From Rhizopus sp. PT2906 (taxonomy: Eukaryota; Mucoromycota; Mucoromycetes; Mucorales; Rhizopodaceae): 12,097 bases of DNA. The notes below the pieces were generated by a model. The model worked only from the letters and a program-made list of their open reading frames with translations, searched no databases and was not told where the DNA came from. Location of the stretch: contig JAMYHX010000796.1 in assembly GCA_025529335.1 (NCBI GenBank), positions 1 to 12,097 on the forward strand, in the 5' to 3' direction. Shown here in pieces: positions 1-8,678 of the stretch (the first letter of the stretch is position 1; each line of letters begins with the position of its first letter). Made by a program: the position numbers and the translations under genes.

Positions 1-401
1 TTTTTGAGATCATATGTACTCTTACCTTCCCGTGGTTGATCCTGTTAATCAAGACTTTATTGTCTTGAGAACTGAAAAGAGTACGCTTTTATTATAAATA
101 AATATAAATGGAAAAAAAGTCGGCTAATAAATGACGTGTTTTATTTAATTTAACGTCTCGTAAAACGCTGTGTTGTTACTTTTACTATCCATGATATTAT
201 TACAAGTCTATTATTATCACTAACAAAAGTGAACATTTTGTTGGCTGATTCAATAGAATAAGCTGTATGTGAAAGCTAAAATTTCGTGTTTTGTGCGTAA
301 TACATTAACCTTGTTCTAAGAATCAAGTTCTGTTCAATGTTACACTTGGAATGCAAACAAGAATAAAATGGCTGCAAACCGCCTTCTTTTAGTTAAACAG
401 A
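1..401. other. Left-edge intergenic region upstream of the kelch gene
   Basis: This AT-rich stretch contains no ORF of useful length on either strand. It presumably holds the promoter and leader of the kelch gene. An in-frame TAG lies 12 bases before the chosen kelch ATG at 402, so that gene does not begin further upstream in the same frame. No clear TATA box is seen near 402. The only coding-like hint is on the minus strand at 26-71, where a 46-nt open stretch is bordered by a possible acceptor (ttttcag) and donor (gtaaga). It could be one exon of a gene running off the left edge. It is too short to call. Confidence 0.5.
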
Positions 402-2544
402 ATGAATATACACTGTAGGCTTGTATTATATTTACGTTGGTATTGTATACTTGCGTCTATTGTTACTGCTGATCTGTTGCCTGGCCGCTCGTCGCCAGGT
501 ACGTTTCTATAAACTAAAGGTCGCTGTAAACTCAGGATTATCTTTGACGCAGCGTGTGTGTTTCTAAATAGAAAAATTTACTGTTATGGGGGAGATCAAG
601 GAGGCATATTTGCAGGTTCACCTGTTTACGCTCTTAGCTTAGATAGCAGCAATCCTGTATCAATCAAAGATATGAACGTAAACTGGACGCAAGTCCTTAT
701 TAAAAACAGCTTTGACCCTGAGGCAAGACAAAATCCTCAGTTTGTGGCATTGTCTGACAACAGAAGGCTTATCATTAATGGTGGGTCCCAGTATGACAGA
801 AATCCAGTAAAAAATCGTAGCATTGTATTTGATGCTCAAGACAACACTTGGCAGAAGCTCCCTGACTTTCCTAGCGAAAACAATACAAGGTATCTGTTTG
901 ACAATAGGCTGTGTTTTTTAATATTCAATGGCTTGCTAGATCTGAAGGAACTGCAATAAGTATACCCTCGGCTATAGGTGACACTGTTGTTTTGTTTGGT
1001 GGCAAAATGATTAACGTATATACTATTGATTTTGGAAAAGGGACGTAAGTCAGAACAAGCATTTCAGCGTAGCTAAACACATTATAATTAATTATGAATT
1101 GATTATCTCAGTGCTGTAACGAAAACAAATACACCTTATATGAACAGTACAATATATAACACTTCGCCAGAAGTAAGCAGTCTTTAGGGCTAACAGACAT
1201 TCTTACTTATGTATGATAGATTTGGGCTTATCTTACACCGCAGCTTGATATACCAATTACCAGTACTCCTATCGGTCAATCAGCAACGTTCAATCAAAGA
1301 TCAGGAATTATATATTATTTTGGAGGAAAAACATGTAGCACAATTAACCATTATCTTTCTCTCTCTGGGCTGCCTTCCAGAGATGACTATATAAATTGCA
1401 CCTTTTCCAGCCTTGCATGGGGGTATATATTCGACACAAAAAAGGCGATGTGGGATCGAAACAACTACACTGCGTTCACTGGGAGCAAGATTCCTTCAAG
1501 TAGACAGCACTTGACAACCGTGCTTGGTATGTACAGCTCTAATATTTAGTACACAATATCAATGTGATTGTAGCTTCTGACTTTCAGCATGTTATTATGT
1601 ACGGTGGTGAAAATGATGCACAAGGTACAAAGTGTAAAGCAGAAAAAAAACACTATATTGACTTTGGAGCAGTTGTTTCTGATTTCCTGTATACTTTGGA
1701 TCTCAATAATAATACATGGACACAAGTTAATGTTGAAACAAATGGTAGTGACCTTACAAGAGCCTCCCATTCAGGTAGTACTGTCTTTGAGCTACTCTAT
1801 GCAACAAGAGTTGCTTTTATACATGTTATACTTATAATATATACGTTTACAGCTGTTTTAGTTAATTCAACACTTTTTATTCTTTTTGGAAAGAATAGTA
1901 ATGGTTATGCTACAACTATGCTTGCTTATAATGTAACTGATCTCTCGAATATACATCCAATTAATTACTACTATTCTGACACAATTAGCACAAATACCAC
2001 TATGGACCAGCCTAGCCCCTTAACGCCTTCCGCACCACATTCTGATACAGAGTCTTTATCAGCAGGAGCAAAGGCTGGCATAGCTGTTGGATCAATTGTG
2101 GGAGTAAGTCTATTATTTGTAAAAATAACATCCTTTTACTCATTCTACTCTCTTCAGGCAGTAGCAATCTTTAGTGCACTCTTTCTTTTCTATCGTAAAA
2201 AATCAAAAGAGCATATACAGCCATCGGTTCAGGACCCTGACGAGCACATAATGGATGAAAAGAATGACTTGGATTGGAACAACATCGAACGTCAGTACTT
2301 TGAACTCGACACGCCTTCTACAACAGCAGTAGCAGAATCTCTTTATAGGAATTCTACAGATCAACAAGCATTGCCCCCCAATGCTAATACAAGTAGTACA
2401 TACACTGTTCTTAAGACGACAGAAATTTCACAAACACCTAGTGTAAAAATAACGCATACAATGGAAAGTTCAGTACAGACTCCAGATGCTTTAATCTTTC
2501 ATATAACAGGTTTATCGCAAACACCAGATGCTGTAACAAAGTAA
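402..2544 (+). CDS. Kelch-repeat single-pass membrane protein, 8 exons
   Basis: Inferred exons are 402-498, 553-889, 940-1044, 1112-1172, 1220-1526, 1574-1774, 1853-2103 and 2158-2544, giving 581 residues. A signal peptide (about residues 1-23, ending ILASIVTA) leads into an ectodomain with about six kelch blades. These are visible as hydrophobic-GG turns: YCYGG, LIINGG, VVLFGG, IYYFGG, VIMYGG, and the variant LFILFGK. One transmembrane helix (about 443-466) spans the exon 7/8 junction and is followed by a basic RKKSK stop-transfer. The tail of about 115 residues is acidic, then Ser/Thr-rich, with several TP sites (DTPS, SQTPS, VQTPD, SQTPD). Kelch propellers bind proteins or glycans; signal-peptide/kelch/TM proteins are common in Mucorales, but the ligand and role are unknown to me. 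Exon 5 could instead begin at 1244 using a downstream CAG acceptor, which removes eight residues in frame. The family call is firm; exon 4 is the least certain part. Confidence 0.85.
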
Positions 2545-2792
2545 ATTTAGAATTGAGAATAGATTGTTAGACTGCATCTCAAGCGTATAACCATACACTT
2601 TTTCCCGAAATTACTGGCACACTTAACATGATATTTTATTGATGGTCCAATTGACACTAAAATATAAAACAAATAAACGTTGTTCAACTTGTTCAATCCG
2701 TTTAAAAAGTAAATAGTATCGAAAAATCCCCTTGTGGGTGCAAGAGTAAAAAATATAAAAGGAAAGTGATGAGTAGAGTTATCAAGGAAAAT
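2545..2792. other. Kelch 3' flank merging into the transposon left arm
   Basis: The 51 bases between the kelch stop and the left TIR contain no AATAAA. The first AATAAA on the plus strand is at 2672-2677, inside the TIR-bounded unit. On the minus strand, bases 2680-2792 read as plausible 3' UTR of the LINE remnant: pyrimidine-rich and non-coding after its TAA. No poly(A)/poly(T) tail marks its end. Confidence 0.45.
2596..2626 (+). repeat. Left terminal inverted repeat (31 bp)
   Basis: This pairs with 3714-3744 on the other strand at 30 of 31 positions; the mismatch is at position 10 of the repeat (C here, T in the other copy). It is preceded by TA at 2594-2595. Matching stops after ...cacttaa: the next base is C here and A in the other arm. 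Confidence 0.85.
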
Positions 2793-3704
2793 TTAAATGA
2801 ATTGATTTAACCATACAAGGAGTTTTTGACCATGAAGATGCTTAGTAGGTATTGATTTGTTATGGTGTAGCTGATCTAACTCATATAGAAGGGAACATAT
2901 AATCGGCCATCGTTGAGACCAGATGAGGGCTAGATTTGGAGGAATCGAAGGGCGTAAAAGAAGCATATTCAGAAGAGATGATAATGGATCGCGTATAGTT
3001 TCAGGCATGAATAGGCGTCGGTGCATATCAAGGCAACTAACAGTGTGTTTCTTAGAGAGCAGTTGCGTTGGGTGCTTGGGACATGATCGAGGCTTACCAC
3101 CAGGAAGCCAACCTAGTCTCCAGAGTATACAGCAACTGCGCTCTGATTTAGACATGGGCAGCCAGAGTATAGGATCCAAAGAGATCGATCGACGGCAGTT
3201 AGAAAGCAGTTTGGAGTCTCGGCATCATTGACGGATCTCTAGATTCTGTTGCAAAAAGCGTCGTTTAGCAGCCTTGAGTGAGCGAGTATCGGGTCCCTCA
3301 GTAGTAGATAGTAAAGTTTTCCAAAGCGGTGTACGAGAGAGAGCGTACCACTGACTTACTCTGGTATTGCGAATATAAGGTAACAGACAAGCAAGTAGTG
3401 CATCTTCTGGCAGATATAAGGAACGAAAGGGGAACTACGGCTGTAGTATACTGACCCGTTCCGACATGAGGGGCAACTTAGACATGTGGAGCATAACCTT
3501 AGTGATTGCTTTGCCTCGAGCACCATAGATTTTCTTTATGCAATTATTCTGGGCTTCCTCTAGAGTGCGAAGTTGAGAGACTGTGAAGCGATTGATAGCT
3601 AGGCTGTACTCAAGCTGAGATCGAACAATGTGAGCGTAAAACCTGGTGCAAAGAAGCTTGGAGAAACCAGAAGGATTCACACCAACAGATGACAGCATGT
3701 GCTT
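2793..3704 (-). pseudogene. LINE (non-LTR) reverse transcriptase, C-terminal remnant with two stops
   Basis: One minus-strand frame runs from about 3704 to a terminal TAA at 2793 and is broken only by a TAG at 3437-3435 and a TGA at 3227-3225; no frameshift is needed. Segments match the region after the RT palm in Mucoromycota LINE proteins. These are GVNPSGFSKLL and RFYAHIVRSQLEY near the start, the EEAQNNCIKKIYG segment, then LDPILWLPMSKSER, WRLGWLPGGKP, and a CP..(x9)..H..CL zinc-finger-like stretch followed by a W-x-x-RWP segment. The endonuclease and the catalytic FADD part are absent, so this is a 5'-truncated, dead copy. In the finger-like motif the usual second Cys of CPxC reads His (SCPKHP). 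The TAG is one change from the AAG (Lys) expected there. The family call rests on recalled resemblance, not an alignment. Confidence 0.82.
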
Positions 3705-3713
3705 GTTTTTTTT

Positions 3714-3744
3714 TTAAGTGTGCCAGTAATTTCGAGAAAAAGTG
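3714..3744 (-). repeat. Right terminal inverted repeat (31 bp)
   Basis: This is the reverse-complement partner of 2596-2626 with one mismatch. It is followed by TA at 3745-3746. On its inner side it merges with a run of ten T (3706-3715), after which the LINE-like coding remnant begins almost at once on the minus strand. Confidence 0.85.
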
Positions 3745-4273
3745 TAAAGAGAACAAGAATTTTTTATTTTTTATATTACTGAGAATAAAGCACGGCTAGA
3801 AAGCCTATGATCACATCCGAAGGCGATTTGGAGTCAACAACGATTGGGATAAGTATGCCTCTCAATTGCTTCTCCTGGACAAAAATGTCAACCCCTCAAA
3901 CACGCTAAAAACAGTATCTTAAATGATATACACAAGTGTTTATACTTGTATGCCGAGATTATAATAGGACAAATCAACTCCAACATTGACCGATGTCCCT
4001 TTTGTTTAACAAGTTGTCAGTTGTCACTAGAATAATAAATGCAAAAAAAAAAGATATTCTTAAAGTGAACTAGTCAACATACGATTACGTAATGGACGAT
4101 GGTTTGCATGAATAAGGAATCTTTTTTCGAATTTGCCGTTAATAACTAGACTATATGTATCAACCAACCCACGCATAGATCTATGTAACCAATGCAGTGA
4201 ACAATCCAAATGATAAAATGTACTGATTCAAAAGCTTAATGGTATTTATTTAGTATTTTACAGTTTAACGAAT
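3745..4273. other. Intergenic region with a coding-like, frame-broken stretch
   Basis: No complete gene is visible. Between about 3800 and 4035 (+) two overlapping open frames look protein-like. The first runs 3800-3922 (40 codons, includes AYDHIRRRFGVNNDWDKYAS). The second, ending at TAA 4033-4035, includes INSNIDRCPFCLTSCQL. Joining them needs a frameshift near 3901-3915. A third frame from an ATG at 3807 is open for 33 codons. I do not recognise any of these, and there is no convincing start or splice pattern. A decayed gene or mobile-element piece is possible, or chance. The right end of the region is the 3' UTR of the GRAM-VASt gene. Confidence 0.35.
4245..4250 (-). terminator. Poly(A) signal AATAAA of the GRAM-VASt gene
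   Basis: The minus strand reads AATAAA 24 bases after the GRAM-VASt stop codon, a normal position for a short fungal 3' UTR. It is assigned from the motif alone. Confidence 0.5.
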
Positions 4274-6732
4274 TCAGTTCATATTGTCTTTTAAGTCGAT
4301 GATGCGCTCGTCGTATTGTTTGATTTGACTTTTTATCTCTTCCAGTCTGAAATATAACCGAAGTACACTCTGAACCTCCTCTTCTTCAATAGTAAAACGT
4401 GTTGAAGTGCCGTCTAAATAATTTACTTCATTCGCAATGCATGCTCGAAGCTCCTGTATGCGATTCGTGACGCGCATGACTTGTGCAGATAGTATAATAT
4501 GAGAAAGGAAAACCAGGCAAAAGGCAAGAAATATAAGAGACTGTGAAGTGGGATATACGGCGTGGTCCAGCCACTTGATGGGGTTCTTGAACTTGTCTCT
4601 TGGAGCTAACTTTAGTGCCACAAGTAGATCATGATCTCTTATTAGCTCTTTAGCTAAATCAGAGTTGCTTAGCACCTCGTTTAAATGATTGTATTGTCTG
4701 AACTGGTCATCAGCAGCATTATTTTCAATGATTGCTATGAAACAATAAGTTAATATGGGGAAATGACATGTTTAATTATATTCTTACAGCTAACAAGTCC
4801 ACTTTTCTTGAATGAGACTTCAAATGTTATCAAAACACGCACCTTGGATTTACTCATATGGGTGATACATGTTCTACTTTGGATATAATATACATTGCCC
4901 ATAGGCATATCAGGCATATACTTCTTTGCGATAACGCATGAATAGTAAGGTAGTTTTTGATGAGCTCTTTTCTCTTGGAATAGTATGTTTATCACCCTCG
5001 TACCTAGGTAATTTAAAATAAGATTAAATGGTCCTGGGTTTATTTCTACATTCTTTACTTACTCATGGCTGAAGTTTTTATTCGTCTTTTTCCTTTAATA
5101 CTTCGAGAGTTGTTTTTCCATACTCCTAGTTCAACATCTATATAGGCTGATATAAGTATCTATCGCGAACAATCCTTGATATCTCATCTTACCCCCAAAG
5201 TTCTCACAACGTTCTAGAAAGCTTTTAATAAAATCAGTTTCAAAAAGCAATTTATCCATGGCTTCGACGGTTCCGTGATATGTTCTGTCTAATGCAACGT
5301 GGGTATACTGCTTGTTACTTTTCATACAGGGACAAATGACAGTTTTGTTCGCTGTGTACTCGACTGGCTCCACCTTGGCTGAATTTTTTTCTGGAGAGTT
5401 ATTACTGGGCCTTGGTGGGACAATGATGGGTGAAGGAATGACTTTGTCTTTATAGGAATCAGAAATGGACCTTGGTCGATTATTGGATATCACGGGTGTA
5501 TTTTCTACCGTCAAAAGAGTAGTAGCAGCTGGTTTATTTTCATGCGCAACAAGAACTGGTCGTGAAATGATTGTCTCTTTTGACACAGGCTCATCTGTGA
5601 GCAGAACAGGAGGAGAATTTGTCATGATAGCGGAATCGTTGGAATGACCACTAGAGAAACTTGCAGAGCTATTGAAGTATTGTTTATCATCTTCAAGAGC
5701 ATATATTCCAGGTATAGAGGACGATGTTGGTGTGATACGTTTGTGTAATTTCCATATTTTAACAATTTGATCATAGGCTTGGTCACGGGAAATGAAGGAA
5801 GCAAATGTATGCTGTACAAAGGAGTGAATATATACTATTTTTACAAATGTTCATAAGCCCTATATTACCCCAATTGTGTTTGTTTTGATCAAGATGCCAT
5901 TGGGTATTATCTTGGCTGTCATTTTCTTCTGTACATCTGTTATTTCATGAAAGTTTATGATGAGCTATTGAGCGATGTTTTAGTCACTGTGGTTCTTTGT
6001 ATGACACATTTTTATGTTTACATTGGTAACAAAGCCAAAGATGTTTGATTTGAAGCAGACGTGATGTTCTGACACATACATGTGTCCTTGTAACAGGATT
6101 TCTTTTTGAAGAGCACATTTATACACTAGAACAATCTATATTAGCATCTATTCTATAATATATCGTGTGATTTCATCGTCACCTTCTATGAGCTTATCGG
6201 TTTGTGGTACACTCTTAAAAAGCGCATGAAAAGCTTCATTCTTTTTTTCAGTCGCCAATTGAAATTCGCAGACAGCGGCGAAACTGCCGGGCCGTTCTGA
6301 CAATAAATCTAACTCACTAATCATCATTGAAGACTGTTGTTGTATGTCATTGTCACTGCCACGACCGCTACCACTATTCGTAGATGATGATATATTGCTT
6401 TTGAAGCTTGTCTTGCTTGCTCTCGACTCTTTACGCTTCTTAATCAAAGAGCTGATAGTGTGGCGTCCACTGTCGGTTGATTTCCTGTTGACTGGTTCCT
6501 GACTAACCTCTCTTTTTAATTTGTCCAAGGAGGTTAGGGACGATGAACGACTTAATTTTCGTGGCCTGTTCTCTAAATGCTCTGATGTATCCTCTTCTGT
6601 TGTAGGTCTTTGAATGTCAAGGCTGGACTTTTTGTGAGATGTATCAGTTATTAAAGTCTCAATTGACATATTCCCCTTCTTTCTGGTAAAAGAGTGAAGG
6701 AAAGAATGATTCGATGAATTATCCTTGACCAT
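4274..6732 (-). CDS. GRAM-VASt membrane protein, LAM/Ysp2-type sterol transporter, 7 exons
   Basis: Inferred exons on the minus strand are 6732-6183, 6125-6022, 5964-5869, 5811-5193, 5137-5063, 5003-4788 and 4734-4274, giving 706 residues. Order: a Ser-rich basic N-terminus (1-150); a GRAM domain (about 150-275, with FHALFKSVP, CALQKEILLQGHMYVSEHH and FASFISRDQAYDQIVKIW split over four exons); a Pro/Ser-rich linker; a VASt/StART-like domain (about 405-590, CPCMKSNKQYTHVALDRTYHG, LLFETDFIKSFL, GDVELGVW); a membrane anchor (about 619-637, SLIFLAFCLVFLSHIILSA); and an acidic, probably coiled-coil C-terminus. This is the architecture of yeast Ysp2/Lam2-Lam4 and animal GRAMD1/Aster. These are ER-anchored proteins at membrane contact sites whose VASt domain moves sterol. 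No PH or BAR region, as in Lam1/Lam3, is seen. Which paralogue it is cannot be decided. Confidence 0.92.
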
Positions 6733-7649
6733 TTTATATTTGTATTCAATGACGTCGATCTGAGGTTATTTTCGTTTTTACAGTATTTTTTTTCTTTTTT
6801 GTTGTTTTTTTTTTTTTCAAGTGATAAATATAAAAGAAAGAAAGCAAGTTTAAATAGTTGTTCCATGTCAAACCACAGGACGCACGTTCGACATTGAACT
6901 TCCGATGTTGGTAAGAGTTTCTTAATTTCATTCATCATCGCTACATCAGTCAATCAGTTTATTATATTCACAGAGAGTATCGATCAACGCATTATCACAG
7001 TGACTCGTTCCTTAATATCGCTCTCCTTTTTTATCTCTTTTTGTTTTGCCCTATTATGTTTCATTGTTTTCGGATCACTGCCTATTTTTGGCTATTGTCT
7101 GAGCGTAATTGAATTTTTAAACATTTTTTCTTCTTCTTCTTCTTGATGCTGTGAAATTTTGTCTTTATGCATATGCATACATATATACTCCCTACTCTTA
7201 GTATGTTGTTGATGAGGATGTGTATTCATTCTCGATGAAACTAGCTTACACTTTTATTTGAGGTATTACTCTTGTGTGATATAATCATATTACATGATGC
7301 TAAGCATCAACAGCAACGCAAAAGTGCTACAGTGAGTACTTTATCAGCACACGAAAAAGTCAATATTGTCTCTTGTCAGAACCGAATTCCTATTGGTGTC
7401 AGATTCTTTAATGACTGTATGACATACAATTTTTTACGCGTTTTTGTGACATTGGATCCTTAATAAAGGGTTGATTACATTAGTACACTTTGAAATCAAT
7501 TCGTAATATGCTCGACAACAACAATTGTACAATGTCAATATTATATAAAGTGATGCCTTTGTTGAATGGTTGAACATTTAATACCATCGTGTAACACAGA
7601 TATGTTACACAACATAACGGACACAAAGCATGTGGGCAACGAAGAGAGA
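6733..7649. other. Intergenic region between the GRAM-VASt gene and CMS1
   Basis: Both neighbours are on the minus strand, so this holds the GRAM-VASt promoter/leader and the CMS1 3' end. It is T-rich on the plus strand, with a T-run around 6800-6820, pyrimidine-rich DNA at 7020-7145 and a (TTC)n tract at 7128-7144. Open frames here (for example 7272-7463 on plus, or a 45-codon His/Gln/Glu-rich frame from about 7228 on minus) have no recognisable motif and no supporting splice structure. A perfect 7-bp inverted repeat (gtgtaac, 8-nt loop, gttacac) lies near 7590-7611, downstream of CMS1. I see no RNA gene. Confidence 0.5.
7128..7144 (+). repeat. (TTC)n microsatellite
   Basis: This is five TTC units plus TT, inside a pyrimidine-rich stretch. 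On the minus strand it reads (GAA)n, upstream of the GRAM-VASt gene. Confidence 0.8.
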
Positions 7650-8524
7650 TTAAAATAAGCCTATTTTTGCTTTATTTTCCTTCATTAAAGGTGCAATGTA
7701 AGATCCAAGGAATCTAAAGAGATCGGTTCTAACTTCTTGAAGATCAAATATATTAAACTTTTTCGGATTCTTCTCTGTATCTATGACAACCAATTCCAAA
7801 TTATCTAATTTTAAATGTCCTTGATCCACAAGTACTTGAAGTCTATTAGGCGTACCAACACCAATGTGAATGGGTTCTCGTTCTAAAAAGTAAACTTGTT
7901 CTTCGATTTTAAAGTGCTTAGCAAACAGCTTTGCAATTTTAGCTGATTTTGAGAATTCTTTGAGTGCTCTGATATTTGTATAAGTGAGAGATCATTGTAT
8001 GCTTTTTTTTTTGTTTACCTCACAAGCTCGACTGAACGAATAGCGGAGTGTGTGATGACCAAGACAACAGGAGAAGCCAAGGACGTTGGCTTTTTCTGCA
8101 ACTTCTTGTGCCCCGCTACACCAAACTTGATATAATTTGATAGTGCGTCCAAAACATGTTCTTGAGTAAACTTTTCATTCTTGACAAGAGCTGATTCTGG
8201 GAGTTGTTGTTCTTCAAGTTCGACCGAGGAAAGATCAGGTAAAGCGATCTTTTGACGATCAGCTAAATATTCAGCTTGTATAACTGTATTTTCTTTCCAA
8301 ATGTCAATGGTATCGAATGGGTTAGTAGACACTTTCTTCTTCTTTTGTTGCTTCTTCTTTTTCTTCTTGGGTTGTTCTTCTGTGTTTGCTTTTCTTTTTA
8401 AACCAATAGTGTCATTGTGATCGTCTTCAATAGCTGTTTCATTATCAGAATAAATAGGCTCTTCTTGGAAATCGTCTTCAAAGTCGTCAGCTCCTCTTTC
8501 TCTTTTCTTATTATCTTCTGCCAT
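7650..8524 (-). CDS. CMS1: Cms1-like ribosome biogenesis protein, 2 exons
   Basis: Exons are 8524-8019 and 7968-7650 on the minus strand, separated by one 50-nt intron, giving 274 residues. The N-terminal half is acidic, then carries a dense Lys run (about residues 50-65, PKKKKKKQQKKKK) typical of nucleolar proteins. The rest is the Cms1 domain, a worn RecA-like fold. VLVITHSAIR stands where DEAD proteins have motif Ia, GTPNRL (207-212) corresponds to the TPGR motif, and VVID (229-232) sits where DEAD would be, without its catalytic residues. Cms1 (human CMSS1) is associated with early small-subunit ribosome precursors; in yeast it was also found as a suppressor of an mcm10 mutation. Length and domain order fit the family. 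It is divergent from RRP3 with 154 bp between the start codons. Confidence 0.9.
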
Positions 8525-8678
8525 GTTACTAATTTATTTTCCAGAAAAAAAGAAAAAAAGAGAAAGGTGAATAAAGCTGTCATTATGCTTGTGGCTTATC
8601 GGATGCGGAAAGTCAAAATATGTACATCCTTTCTCTGTAACTTTTTTTTTTTTTCCTTTTTTTATAGATCTAGCTATA
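8525..8678. promoter_or_regulatory. Shared divergent promoter of CMS1 and RRP3
   Basis: Only 154 bases separate the two start codons, so both genes must be driven from here (or from within each other). The region has a purine-rich block on the CMS1 side and a long T tract (about 8641-8663) followed by TATAG just before the RRP3 ATG. That tract resembles a polypyrimidine acceptor, so a short 5' UTR intron in RRP3 is possible. No exact copy of a yeast ribosome-biogenesis element (PAC, RRPE) was found. Confidence 0.65.

Larger units (their letters stand above)
2596..3744. mobile_element. 1149-bp TIR-bounded unit carrying a LINE fragment, TA-flanked
   Basis: The two ends are inverted copies of the same 31-bp sequence with one mismatch. 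Read inward both begin cactttttc, then C or T, then cgaaattactggcacactt, then aa. Directly outside each end is TA (2594-2595 and 3745-3746), the target duplication expected for a Tc1/mariner/pogo-type DNA transposon. The bases beyond the TA do not match. No transposase is encoded, so the unit is non-autonomous. Almost the whole interior is antisense LINE sequence: coding remnant about 2793-3704 and probably LINE 3' UTR to the left of it. The right arm is little more than the TIR plus a T10 run (3706-3715). It lies 51 bp beyond the kelch stop codon. The superfamily assignment rests only on the TIRs and TA. Confidence 0.75.

Noticed and set aside
34..44. ggttgatcctg, identical to a stretch at the 5' end of fungal 18S rRNA
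   Set aside because: Only 11 bases match and the sequence on both sides departs at once from 18S. This is chance.
2923..3231. Plus-strand open frame over the LINE remnant
   Set aside because: It is the antisense shadow of the LINE reading frame, whose minus-strand translation matches a known family.
3706..3715. T10 run as the tail of the LINE copy
   Set aside because: The LINE is on the minus strand, so its tail would lie at the left (near 2630-2790). This run is at its 5' side.
2596..3744. CACTA-type transposon, because the ends begin CACT
   Set aside because: The fifth base is T rather than A, and the flanks show only TA instead of a 3-bp duplication.
7272..7463. 63-codon plus-strand open frame in the 6733-7649 region
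   Set aside because: It starts at TTG, has no recognisable motif, and its composition matches the surrounding non-coding DNA.
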